64,000 nt of DNA. Source: Fomes fomentarius. Lineage: Eukaryota; Basidiomycota; Agaricomycetes; Polyporales; Polyporaceae. Positions within the stretch are counted from its first letter, which is position 1, and each line of letters begins with the position of its first letter. The notes under the pieces were generated by a model that did no database searches, was not told the DNA's origin, and was given only the letters and a program-made list of their open reading frames with translations. The translations under genes and the position numbers were made by a program. The stretch is from the NCBI GenBank assembly GCA_022606135.1, contig JABYQN010000011.1, forward strand, positions 1,860,001-1,924,000, read 5' to 3'. Below are positions 1-10,514 of the stretch, in pieces.

Positions 1-2
1 CA

Positions 3-719
3 GTGGACTACAGCACAGACACATCGCCCTACCCCACTCCGCCGATCTCTACGTCCTACGAACTCGCAAATGACGCACTGGCTATTCGCCTCTCCGCTAC
101 CGCTCAAGAGAGTTCCATCCCAGATACGGAATTTATCCTCAACGAAGGGGAGCTCCCAGACGTATCGAGCGAGACCCATCACGCAAAAGAGGTCGACGCC
201 CTTGTCCACGCCACCTTGATCCCTGCGCAAGAAACCATGGACGTCATCTCAGCGGCGACACGCACGGATGCGCAAGATTCTCAGGACGGTGATGGAGAGC
301 TGCCCGTTCTCGGAGAGGCCCGGGACGAGTCTCAACTAGCTGTCGTATCCACGGTACAGAGGGATGGACGAGACGGACATCGCGCAGTTCATGAAGTCGA
401 CGAAATCAAGCGCCGTGCTCCGACGGTAGACCTTGAAGCGCAAGGCAGTGTGCATGAGCGGGGTGGATCACGCGACGGAGGTGGTCGTAAGGCCGCATTC
501 GTGTTCATTGCCCTGATCTCGGTAAGTGCTGCTCTAAGTATCTGAAGATTCGAATTGCGATGGCTGACTCATCGGCAGGCTGCTGTGATAGTGTGCAGAA
601 AGTCGTCCGTCGCACGGATTTTGACTCACTCGAGAGGTCTTCTCTTGCGTGCCTCGCGCAGGGCCGCTGCACTTCTCTATGGACTTGTATCGCTGGCAGC
701 CCGGTCATCTGAACTCTAG
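3..719 (+). CDS. 3' part of a hypothetical membrane-anchored protein
   Basis: The reading frame is open from the left edge, so the 5' part lies outside the window. Exon 3-521 ends at a GTAAGT donor; the 57-nt intron 522-578 ends in CAG; exon 579-719 ends with TAG. The splice is phase 0 and joins two halves of one hydrophobic helix (FVFIALIS + AAVIVCRKSS), which supports it. The visible N-terminal 170 residues are hydrophilic, rich in Asp, Glu, Ser and Arg, with no domain that I recognise. After the single membrane segment comes a basic, Arg/Leu-rich tail of about 35 residues that would suit a cytosolic or matrix face. The function is unknown. The spliced join is well supported; whether the protein is a tail-anchored or a type I membrane protein cannot be judged without the missing start. 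Confidence 0.6.
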
Positions 720-925
720 GCGGGCATTTCTATGGGTGTATGCGTCGCGTGATACTTCTAGGGACTCGCTGATACATGCTGTGATATACATGACAAGGAA
801 TCCACACGATTCTAGATGTACAGTGGTCTATAGATCGGTACCGGTGTTTGCTTTGCGGGAATCGGTGGAAGGGGTTTGTCTCCCACTCCCTGTTGAGCCT
901 CTTCCTCGACTTTTGTATTTTCTAG

Positions 926-2658
926 CTAGCTACCTTGGAACGTATTCCCGTAACCAAGACTTGTGATGCAGGAGGACCGTTGCGAGAGTGAGTCTGTCGT
1001 GATTCCACCAGGTTGGCGCCTCGAAGCAGCTGCGAATGAGATAACGCGCAGGCCAGGGTCCGAATTCTGTGCGTTGATAGCATAGCTGAAGGTAGTCTCG
1101 CAGTGAGACATATCGAGAGTAACCAAGATGATAATGAGCGTAGGGTAGATTCCCTACATTGTTCTCGAGTGAGTAGATATGTCCAACCGACCCGGCTGGG
1201 TTTCAAACATACGATGAGATGGATGAGGGTTCCTTGCACTACAAGGTCGAAGTCTAGAACGAACCAAAGTCTGGTGTACGCTTCATCATTGCGTGACCAC
1301 AGACCCGGTAGGCTGGCTTCGTACTGGTATACGACAATGAACACCTGGCCGAGGGTCGACATTACGTCAGTCCAGACAGGTCTAGTGAACAGTGCTGGTG
1401 AAGAAATAACGTACCCAAAGAGTGCAGTATACGAGCCCTGACTCAACCAGTAGCGCGAGAATCCTCTCGACACGAGTCCGTGGTGTTCCTTGTGTGAGAT
1501 TTTCTCTGAGAAACGTTCGGTGCTCCCTATCAGGCTGTGAGCAGAGCGACATCATGGCAGTAGAGAACATAAAACGTATATACCATGCCTTGTACGCAAT
1601 CAGGGCTGTCGCGCAAGCATTGGTAGTCAAAGAAAGAGTGGCTGATGCCAGCCCCCAGTGGTCTCTAGCGTAGAATGATCCTGAGGTCTGCTGGAGACTT
1701 TCCCCTCGCATAACATCGCCGGTAGCGATAGTCCAGAGCAAGGTCCATGAAGAGCATGCGTGTTGTGATGCAACAGCACCTGTCACTGCGCATGAACCGT
1801 ACATTGATCAGTGCGCTATTGGCGTAGAGCGCAGGTAGTACCTGCAGTTGCCGTAAGCAGTACAAGGCCTAGAACTTTCGTGACAGTCTTGCCCTGCCAG
1901 AGAACCCAGGCCCGCCACCATACGATGGCATCCCCGAAAGCTACCTGAGTGAGAAGACACTCATTGAGCTTGTGACTCGACTCTAGTGACTTTAATGAGC
2001 GCACTTACGTTAATAGTGAGACTTACAGTTCCAACACACTGGGGCGCAAAAGAACGCCTGCTATCATCCTCCACTAGGATCTCGGCCTGAGAAGCAGATG
2101 ATCTCAGGTCCGGTCCTTTGACTGGCACCATACCATAGGGGTACAACTCAGGGAACGCAGTTTGGAATACTGCATTCATCCTGTCACCGCGCGAAAGCAT
2201 CCATTGGGCGCTTGACATGAGCTCATTGAGCCGCCGAAAAGTCTGAGAAACGAGAGTGGCCCAGTATACCGTTGTCGATGAGTATAATATGATGATTATG
2301 AACAGCATGGCTGCTACTCCCGGAGCTCTGACTCCCTTCCGACTATTGGTACATTATGAATCATGATGTTCTGCAAGGTTTTTGACCCAGACGACACGTA
2401 CATGAGTAGATAGGCGGCGGTCAGGGAAAGGACTGTATAGACTCCTGCGTTGATGACAGCCATAAGATAGAGCGTCGAGATATACAGATATGCAAGAGAC
2501 CTACCATGAAATAGGTTCGACAGGATGGTCTCCACCATCTGGTTTCTTACGTTGGGCCCCCACGCATCCAATATCGTGGCAGCTATATTGCCTATGTCTA
2601 TTACATATTGATCAATTTCCTTGGCCTCATCTGTCGATACAGAGGAGCTGCTGTTCAT
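926..2658 (-). CDS. Multi-pass membrane protein, 444 aa, seven exons
   Basis: Exons (5' to 3'): 2658-2402, 2327-2027, 1944-1842, 1785-1584, 1526-1415, 1344-1213, 1153-926. All six introns are GT-AG, 56-82 nt, and the phases close to 1335 nt. The protein has several hydrophobic helices and reads like a family of uncharacterised agaricomycete membrane proteins as I remember it: an early membrane pair (LAYLYISTLYLMAVINAG; MLFIIIILYSS), a loop with the motif VAFGDAIVWWRAWVLW, a helix with TNACATALIAYKAW, the motif RVERILALLVESGLVYC, and the signature GIYPTLIIILVTLDMSH near the end, followed by a Ser-rich tail. It is likely an integral plasma-membrane or organelle protein; substrate and role are unknown. 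The start is the first ATG of an open exon. A 3' fragment of a close relative lies downstream at 3.5 kb. Confidence 0.8.
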
Positions 2659-3470
2659 GGTGGAGATGAAATCTGGGGAATAGATGAATTTGTGAGTTAG
2701 CTTTTTGGGAGGAGTGGGATGCTCTAGGCCGAGAGGGTGCGCGTTGCCTTGAAACCGGATACGGGAGAGAGCTCTTCTACTAGTATGGCAAGCTTCACGC
2801 CCATGGTCTCATGCGAGCTGGTGCTGGAACTACGATGGTTCGATATCAGCGTACCTAAGATAGTCACAGACGGGTGCGGTAGGTGTCGGCACCACGATCA
2901 TCACCGCCCGACCCAGTTGCTGGTTCCTATGGCATCGACCTCGGATCGTGGGAAGTCCCATACTCTATACAACGGAGAAGATAACCTGACTCCTGAGCTT
3001 CTCCCGGAGAACAATTATTAGAACCCAGTGCTTCTGTAAGTCAACAACCCGCACAACGTTGTCACCATTCCGAGTTCACGACGAAAGAGTATGAAGATAG
3101 ATACTGGCATTTATATTGTACGTTGACACTACCTCTCATGCATCCCCACCCCTGAGGCCCACTTTGATAGTTTCTTGTCCGTGAGTTTAAGGCCGTCAGC
3201 TTGATCGTCATCGTATGTGAACGAACAACAGCAACAGGGCGCGGAACATTATTCCGCAAGCATTATAACGGAGGTGAGTTGTACTGAAGGTCCCGGCATC
3301 ATCATCATGATCTCATCCACATCACCAACTTTGACGCACTGCATAAAATCACCAGATCCTTCCAGAAGACTTGTTCTGGGCGCATCGCAGCTTGCAATGT
3401 CTCCCCTTCTGTACTGCCCGGATCGCTTTCTAGGGATCGACTCTGGAACGTATGCCCGTGATCAAAACTA
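2659..3470. other. Intergenic, no gene seen
   Basis: Short open frames exist on both strands (for example 2737-3021 plus and 3062-3259 minus), but none shows splice-supported extension, composition bias or a known motif. I see only non-coding DNA here. Confidence 0.4.
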
Positions 3471-3740
3471 ACTTGTGAAGCCGGAGGACCCCCGCGAGTG
3501 TTAAGTTGTCATGAGTCGACCGGGCTGCCGCCGCGAAGCAGCTGCGAATGAGACGACGCGCGGGCCAGACTCCGAATTCTATGCATTGATAGCATAACTG
3601 AAGGTGGTCTCGCAGTGAGACATATTGAGAATGACCAAGATGATGAAGAGCGTGGTTTTGAGACTACCTACGTTGTTCTCGAGTGAGTAGATATGTCCGG
3701 CCGACCTCGGTGGATGACGATGATCTCGAACGAACCAAAG
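3471..3740 (-). pseudogene. Broken 3' copy of the multi-pass membrane protein gene
   Basis: From about 3471 to 3710 the plus-strand sequence runs parallel to 953-1190, which is the last exon and last intron of the gene at 926-2658. Shared landmarks include the block around GAAGCAGCTGCGAATGAGA, the block ending in GTCTCGCAGTGAGACATAT, and the stretch TTGTTCTCGAGTGAGTAGAT. Similarity stops near 3740; the five upstream exons needed for a full protein are not present before the F-box-like gene begins. The copy lies in the same orientation as its parent, so it is a truncated tandem duplicate. Between 3741 and 4123 I see nothing else except the end of the inverted repeat described separately. Confidence 0.6.
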
Positions 3741-4051
3741 TCTGCATCACAGGGAGTAGACCCGGAAATGCCTCGCAGTGGTTGCGACGGTCGCGGCTCT
3801 TGTCACATCATGCTACGATAGGGTCTTTGGCTGACCTGGTACCAGTCCGAGATTCCGCGATCGCTCCAGTCCAGTGCTGATGCCGACACATAATCAGTAC
3901 TCAGTCGCGGCCGCCCAGCCGATCCGAGTGTGGGAGGTATGATAATATTAATCTCACCACAATACGTCCGGCGTTCCAACAGGTTCGGAGTAGCAGCCTT
4001 CAGGCTCACTCTGCTCAGATCGGTCCTTGTTGGCAACTTGCAAATCGACAC

Positions 4052-5800
4052 CGTCTAGTATCTACCTATCTCCTCCAGTGTCCCTCCGTCGGCTCAGGTG
4101 GGGGCATGTTCTGCACCACCATCTCATACTGCAACCATTCCTTGCTCCGCATTCCGCACCATCATCTCATACTGTAACCATTCCTTGCTTCGCACTACCT
4201 TGCCATCGGCGTCCAGCTTGTCTGCATACGGCCCCGCTGCCCGCCTCTCGTGGTACACCGCCGCAACCTCACCCGCGAGCGCCCACACCCAGCGCCGCGC
4301 ACGCATCGTCGCAGTCCGGTGCACGTGCGACAGGTACAGCTGCCAGTCAGCAGTGTGCGGCGAGTGCGTCGGGTGCGCCATCGGAATGTGTGTGAAGTCG
4401 GACTCGGGCTGGGGCTCGCTGTCACCGGTCTCGCCGCCTTCGTCGGTGAGGCTTGCTGGAAGTGGGTCGCTGTTGCTGGGCCGGGCCTCAAGTTTGGGTG
4501 GATTCCGCTTGACGAAGTTGTCGTAGTCGACCTCGGTGGGAATGGCCCAGGGTAATGCGAGAACCCGCCTGCGGGCGTGTGACTGGAAGGTCGTGAGCGC
4601 GTGGTAGCGGAGTGTGCGGCAGGTTCCGAGGAAGTTGACGAAGGACTTGTTGTCGAAGTAGGGTAGGAGAACGTGGAGAATGTCGAGTGATTGGGTTGTA
4701 ATGCAGTCGTTTGTCGATTCCGGAAGTGGACCGAGGGAGGAAAGCCGGGATGGCGCGACACGGGTTCGGAAGCGCGGAAAGCTGAAGGGCCATAGATGTA
4801 AAGGAAGGTGAAGTGAGTAAGTGTATGCGCATGGAAGGTAGAAAGAAGGACGTACATGTCGGCCCTTGCGGCGGTCCAGTCAAGACCGCGGCGCAGCCAC
4901 TCTTCCCAGTGGAATCGCGCGTCCTCAGGGCTGTCACCTGCCTTCATGTACCAGAGTGACTCGATGTCTACTCGCTGTTCTAGATCTCCCAGGAGCGACT
5001 CGTACTGGATACCTCTCAATCTTCCAGCATGCACCCCATCAATCGTAGGACTGAGGATACGGTCGATGAGGGAGAGACTGATAACCGAGTCGTGGTCGTC
5101 GAAAGCGTAGCCGAGGCGATACCTGAGGATGGTAGCGCAGTGCGGATGAAATGCTAAGAGCTAGAGAGTACGAAGAAGCGAACCAGATTAGTATCACATC
5201 CAACAGAAGGAGTGAAGCAGTGAGCATTGGAGGACGCACCATCTTTCTATAGAACAGGACCTTGAAAGAGCCCTTCCAGTTTCTGATGAGGAAGTTGTTG
5301 CCATCTATGCAGCCCTCGTCGATTAGTAGTCAAGGACGAATTCGAATGCTGACTCCGCTCACTTGAGCACTCCATATTCATGGCGAGGCCAATTATATAG
5401 CCCATTCCAACAGCATTGTTCATGTACAGGATCTGCTTCTCTGAGAGGACGTTTTTCGGGGGGAAACAGTGTGTGTAAGACTGATCGCTTGGCGTGAACG
5501 GGAGGCGGCAGAGAGAGCAGGACATGGTGTGCAGCAGGAGATAGATGGCGAAGGCGAGGGGCAATATCTCTGAGGTACTTATAGCAGAGCACTAGTATGA
5601 GCTTGCAACACGAAGAAGGAAGCGGGTGACAGTGGTTGACATGCATGTTGAGAGCTGATGCCATTCGATCTCGCCGCAAGTCTAGCCTCGATCTTAGGCT
5701 GCCGCGACGCACGGTGCGGATGGATTGTGCGTTATAGAGCACATACGACCGCGCACAATACTGAGGTACGACGACGCTCACAGGTAGTTGTTAAGTGTGG
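4052..5800. repeat. Left arm of a large inverted repeat (partner 10515-12145)
   Basis: The reverse complement of this stretch matches 10515-12145 along the whole F-box-like gene, its introns, about 270 bp of upstream sequence and about 60 bp beyond the stop codon. The arms differ by many substitutions and small indels, so the duplication is not recent. The spacer is roughly 4.7 kb and contains a foldback element but no convincing gene of its own. Confidence 0.7.
4124..5525 (-). CDS. F-box-like protein, 396 aa, intact copy
   Basis: Exons: 5525-5363, 5304-5240, 5160-4856, 4781-4124; introns of 58, 79 and 74 nt, all GT-AG, total 1191 nt. The N-terminus carries a Cys pair (MSCSLCRLPF). The middle has a short conserved block (HPHCATILRYRLGYAFDD). 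Around residue 200 there is an F-box-like helix set (SLDILHVLLPYFDNKSFVNF, then LGTCRTLRYHAL). The C-terminal half is rich in acidic residues followed by Arg/Trp helices. F-box proteins usually recruit substrates to SCF ubiquitin ligases; agaricomycetes have many orphan members, so the specific target is unknown. The last codons come from a local tandem duplication of about 40 bp (4113-4195), which adds the tail MVRNAEQGMVAV before the stop. The copy at 10.7-12.1 kb is inverted and damaged. Confidence 0.75.
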
Positions 5801-6276
5801 CATGAACTATCGGAAGTGTCATGTATGTCATCCACGACTGCGCATGCCCTGCGCAAGTTCTACTGAGCGTCCATCCCGCCCCTTCCGTTCTCTCGCTTTC
5901 ACTTTAAACGGCATTGTGCACTGAAGGAAGTCAAGGAGAGGGCAGCAACGTGAGATCGAGAGCCGTCAGTCCAGGGCTGTGATCAGAAATGTTAAAAAGT
6001 TAAGAGTCTGGCGTTCCCACAATTTCGAAACTCCGACTCCTCCGACTCAAAGGTTTGATCGACACACCTGTGAGCATCGTCATATCCTCTCACCTCAGTG
6101 TGCATGTCGACTGCGCGTGGTCGTCTCTACTCAGACATGCCACTGCAGACCATTCGCGCAGCGTCGCGGAAGATGGCGCCAGCTTCGTGTCAACTATTTT
6201 GTCCCACACTTCCTTCGTCGGGCTGCAATTCCAAATGCACCTGGGCCTACAGATTCTGTAAGAGATCTGAAACATT
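5801..6276. other. Intergenic, upstream region of the F-box-like gene
   Basis: No gene seen. The stretch at 5866-5910 resembles 10417-10450 in direct orientation (both contain CCATCCCGCCCCTTCC followed by a pyrimidine-rich run), which is unexpected next to two inverted arms and may mark an inversion endpoint. Confidence 0.3.
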
Positions 6277-6642
6277 GTGGGTCTTAAAGGTCACTTGCGC
6301 GAGTCCCTGCCCTTGACCTACTTGGATGGTCTAGTCCTCAGATCTTGTTTGTATAGTATATGGCCTTTGTCATCGTTTGTATTGTTCGTTGTAATATTCT
6401 TGCTCCCGATAATTCTGCTTGAAGTCAAAAAGACCCATAGACGACAGACGGAAAGATTTGAGAAGCGGCAAATCGCGCTTCGTCGAATCGTCCAAGAACT
6501 TCTCATCAGCCGACGTAAGCAAGCCCACAGATTGGAGGAAGAAAGACTATACAAGAGATACAAGGAACGTTTGACTTGCCACCGCGAGCGAAATATTTAT
6601 CCGTGGCGAAAGGAGTTGCGAAAGGCTACAGAATGTCGATAA
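6277..6642 (+). CDS. Possible small membrane protein with basic coiled coil
   Basis: An uninterrupted frame of 121 codons starts with ATG and contains one strong hydrophobic segment at about residues 30-48 (FVLFVVIFLLPIILLEV) followed by some 70 residues that are almost entirely Lys, Arg, Glu, Gln and Leu with heptad-like spacing (RRIVQELLISRRKQAH). A membrane anchor followed by a basic helical tail is a sensible protein shape and unlikely in random sequence, but I recognise no family, and there is no intron or conserved neighbour to confirm expression. Confidence 0.3.
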   Translation: MGLKGHLRESLPLTYLDGLVLRSCLYSIWPLSSFVLFVVIFLLPIILLEVKKTHRRQTERFEKRQIALRRIVQELLISRRKQAHRLEEERLYKRYKERLTCHRERNIYPWRKELRKATECR

Positions 6643-9600
6643 AGAGGAGATTGTCTAGTCGTTTCAGCTGTTGCTAAGAATCGCCTTGGTAGTGACTCTA
6701 GAGTGCGAGCAGGTATATATATCACCTGCGAGATGTCGAGACACCCTCCTCAAACATCATCTGCAGCGTCGAGTCAGTCAACCCAAGAACACCGGTAAAG
6801 ACAGTGGTTTATCCCGATGGCAGGTATGCTTACTGTTGTCGACCCACTATCTGTGCGCACATGCTAACTCGTCCTCATAGCAAGCCCTGCCACTCCATGG
6901 CCAACGCCGCCACAGAGTTCCACAGCAATCACTGAACGTATCGGTCAAGAGGTGCGACTGACCCATCACCGCCCGGCCCTCCTCCCCTCCCTTCCGCTAC
7001 GATGGCCATGAGCGCAATCGACGGTTCGTCGATGGCCCCCTCATTTCCTGTTGGCACCGTCGAGCTGTGGGCACTGGACATGGCAATTAAACGATCATAT
7101 GCCGTTGCCACACTGCTATCGTCCGACCACCGTCGCACACCTCGTCCCCGTTCCACACAACCCCGTTAACGCTGCCATCCCAGTGCGCAGTGCTGTCCTT
7201 CCGAGCAGGTAGCGAGGCGAGACGACCCGTGAGCATGCACGTCCCAAAATCGATGCACTCACCCATACCTTTCGCAGATACATCACCATTGCCATCAACA
7301 CGGCACGCCGCGTTGGCCCTAGCCGCACAAGCACTCAATGCGACTCGTGCAAGCGGCGTGCAGACGGCGCTCCCACTCCCAAACGTCATCCGCATGGCGA
7401 TCGACAATTGGGATGTGCTCAGGGATGTCGGAGAGTTTCTTGACCCCGATGGTCGACAGCAAAGCGCGGGACCCCACGTCGTCCCTGGTGACAATGTGCG
7501 TGATCTTCTGTGCGCCGTAATGAGGGCACCCCTGTGGGTGGTGAAGATACCACTGGCCCCGGTGACCCGCGAACCAGTTCTCGATCCGATGAACTTGAAC
7601 GCTTCGCGGGGCTTTCTTAGCGCGTGTGTGGCAGTGGCGGACGTACCGTTCGTCGGATGTGCAATTCACGGAAAGCTGCCACATGATAGGGGTATTGATG
7701 TGCGGAAGTCAGCGAGGTAGACTTTTTAGGACTCTGTCCCCACCTTGAGATCCTCGAAGTTGGGGAAGATGTGGGGTCCCCGACATGGCACACTCGGCGC
7801 ACGAGATTGGGGACTGCAAAGCAACATCAAGTAAAGAGAAATTGAGCTTACAGAGGAGGTGGCGCATGGATCATACATGCTCGTCGCTGTACCCGAGACT
7901 GGCGCCTCCCTCCACAGGAACGAGGTTTCTCCTACCCGTTACCGCGATCACATGCACCAACGTCGAGAGGGGGACAGTAGGGCAAACGACTCGGAGATGG
8001 TCACCCAACCACATCCTAGTAACCACGCCAGATGGATTCGTATTCGTGAGGGCCTCGCGACAGCATGTTCTACTGCCGGAAGAGAGTGCTGGGGAGTATC
8101 GCCATAAGCCTGATACTGTTTGACGTGGAGGAAGGCAAGGCCGTGCGCGGAATCGTGCGAGGGTGCGCTCGTAGGAGCGTGGAAGATCTCGGACCTCTCA
8201 AGGCACGAGCGGGTAGACCGGCTCGCGACACGCGCACGTCGTAGCTCTGCGAAGGGGACACCGGGATCACACCCCATCCATTGAGAAACGCGCCCTCAAC
8301 ACTGGCGATGGACGTGAGCAACGCCTCGCTCGGCTGCTGCAAGTGTAGAATCGCTTGGACGACCACACACGAAACCGCAGACAGGGACGCAAGGTGCTCG
8401 AGGTGTGTGCTTGCTCTGCCTCTGAGCCTTGACGCTCTGCCTCTGAACCTTGCCACTCTGTGACAGTAGCTGAGCGGGGCAGCTTTGCTAGCAGACTCGG
8501 ACACCGAGCGCGTACCTTGCATGATCTTCTTGAAACTCGCACAGATGCATCGACAGCCGTGCATGTGGCCACGAACCCATCAGAAAACGCCCAGGAATCG
8601 TGCCCACTGGGAGCGGTGTACATCTACACTCCAAAGGACCTACGTGGAGCACGGGATCAACTGAATCACCTCAATGACGGCTACGATGATACTTGGCACT
8701 ACAATGAAGACACTGACCTGGCAGTAGTAGAGCAACACTAGAAGTCACTGAGAGTAAGTAGTACCACTTGCACTTGTAACCTGTGGACATGCTTATTCAC
8801 TGACCCCTCCCTCTTTACATCCCTCCCTCTACACCCAATGCGCGTGTTTCTCCACACGTGATCGCCTCTCTCTTCCACCGACGCAGCCTTCACGACCCAA
8901 TCAACACAAACGTGAGTTTACTCACCTCAGCTTACTTATTTGTCATATCGCTCACAGCCGAGCACAGAACCATGCCATTCCAGCACCCTCATTTCCAACC
9001 TATAGTTCATCGAGAGCAGCGAGACGTGGTATGCGGCCCAGATGGTACTGTGCACGCAGCAGAGTGATCCATCCAAACGCGAGGCAGGTCCCGTCCTTCT
9101 TCGCGTTCCTTAATGGCTTCCATCATCTTCAAGGCCTCCTCACTACTCTCAAAATCTATTTCCCGGTGTGGATAGACCACCGTGAGGTCGCTGCAGTCGC
9201 CACCGGGATCAAAGAGCTAGGCGCCTGTTGCTCGTGTCACCGTAGGCCTGTCTTCGGGCCAACCAGAGGATCGTCACCGCTCTCGCCAGTCTCACCAGCA
9301 TCCGAACCTTGGAAATTACAAACGCATATAATAGGAGGAGTCTACATCCTGAAGAATGATTCGCATGCGCCTTTCGCGGGGCCCTAAAAACTTTCAATTA
9401 GACGAACTTGTGAAGCATATACAATCGCGCTACAAACATCACTCAATGATGCGATTCGTTATGCAGCATTATACTCTATCCTACAGTCAACATTGCAAAC
9501 AGCCCACTGCTCACTACCGCACCCGACATAACCACATGCCACAGCCACTCTTGTTCGGTGCACAGCCGTCCAAGTTGCGGAGATATCATTCATTTCGAGT

Positions 9601-9889
9601 TTTGGAATATTCACGCACATCAGGTAAGAGCGTTGATCTCTCTCGTGAAGAGAGGCTTGGTTGCTCCAAGCTTAGATGAGCTTGGAAGCATGACACCCGT
9701 ACTTGGATATTTGAGGGGGCATGATAATGAATCCCGGTGAAACAAATGGCATCTCACCATTTCAGTTGGAGAGGCATCAAGAGTCGAGAGCCGGCCACGA
9801 GAGGGGAAGGTCTCCTGGACCGGGTGGCGACTGTAATGAAAGCGTGGCGGAGACAATTCTCGGACCTCTTCCGACGGCATCGAGACTGT
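6643..9889. other. Gene-poor region between the inverted arms
   Basis: No gene could be supported over 3.2 kb. The longest frame, 7190-7720 plus (176 codons, non-ATG start in the open frame), has no recognisable domain and its antisense frames are equally long, as expected for GC-rich DNA; I rate it below 0.15 as a gene. Near 8397-8461 there is a short imperfect tandem repeat (unit about 21 bp, core CTCTGCCTCTGA). Confidence 0.35.
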
Positions 9890-10181
9890 GGTGAGCAGGT
9901 CACCGGGGGCATGAATGCATGTAACGAGCTGTTACATTCTGATCAAACGATGGTCAATGTACAAATGTATCAAGTGTGATGCAGCACGTTACATTGTATT
10001 TACACACTGATTGCACGAGGCATTTTGAATGTGACTAGAATGTAACTGGAAAATCCAGTTCATTCAAAATGCCTTTTGCATGCAACACCTTGATACATGG
10101 TAATGACATTTGGACAGTGATCAACATGTATCCAGAGTGTAACGGCTTGTTACATTCACTGATGCCCCCGGTGGGTGAGCA
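9890..10181. mobile_element. Foldback / MITE-like element, about 290 bp
   Basis: The ends are inverted repeats: GTGAGCAGGTCACCGGGGGC at 9891 is mirrored by GCCCCCGGTGGGTGAGC at 10164-10180. Inside, the two halves continue to pair: tracts with GTTACA/TGTAAC, ATGTATCAAG versus CTTGATACAT, and GGCATTTTGAATG versus CATTCAAAATGCC flank a central hairpin (CTGGAAAATCCAG). The element carries no coding capacity, so it would depend on a transposase elsewhere. I could not define a target-site duplication by eye. It sits in the gene-poor spacer between the F-box-like arms. Confidence 0.6.
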
Positions 10182-10514
10182 TGCTCTCATAGTGGCGCGG
10201 TTTCGGGACTTTGAGAGTCAGTCTCTCTCTCAGTTACTCGGTTACTCACAGATAATATGATCAACTTTGAAAGGGACTATGACTTACTCCAAAAGAGACT
10301 ATGCCGAAGACGCCCTAGATGATGAGCGATTTACAGAAATCGATCCAGACGATGATCTTTCCCGTTCGATATGGTTGCTGTCCAGCGCGCTGCGTGTCAA
10401 CGGGTTCTGCAGCGCCTCCTCCATCCCGCCCCTTCCCTTCTCTCTCTTTCATCTTCATTTTCAAGAGTATCGCACACAGGACCTGCGGCCATTTGACTGA
10501 CTGTGTAGCTCTAG

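Noticed and set aside
4195..5034. Single-exon frame of 279 codons in the F-box-like gene
   Set aside because: It reads through a GTACGT intron in the wrong frame; the spliced model keeps the family pattern in both inverted copies.
7190..7720. 176-codon open frame as a gene
   Set aside because: No motif or intron, overlapping antisense frames of similar length, and non-ATG start; consistent with GC-rich non-coding DNA.
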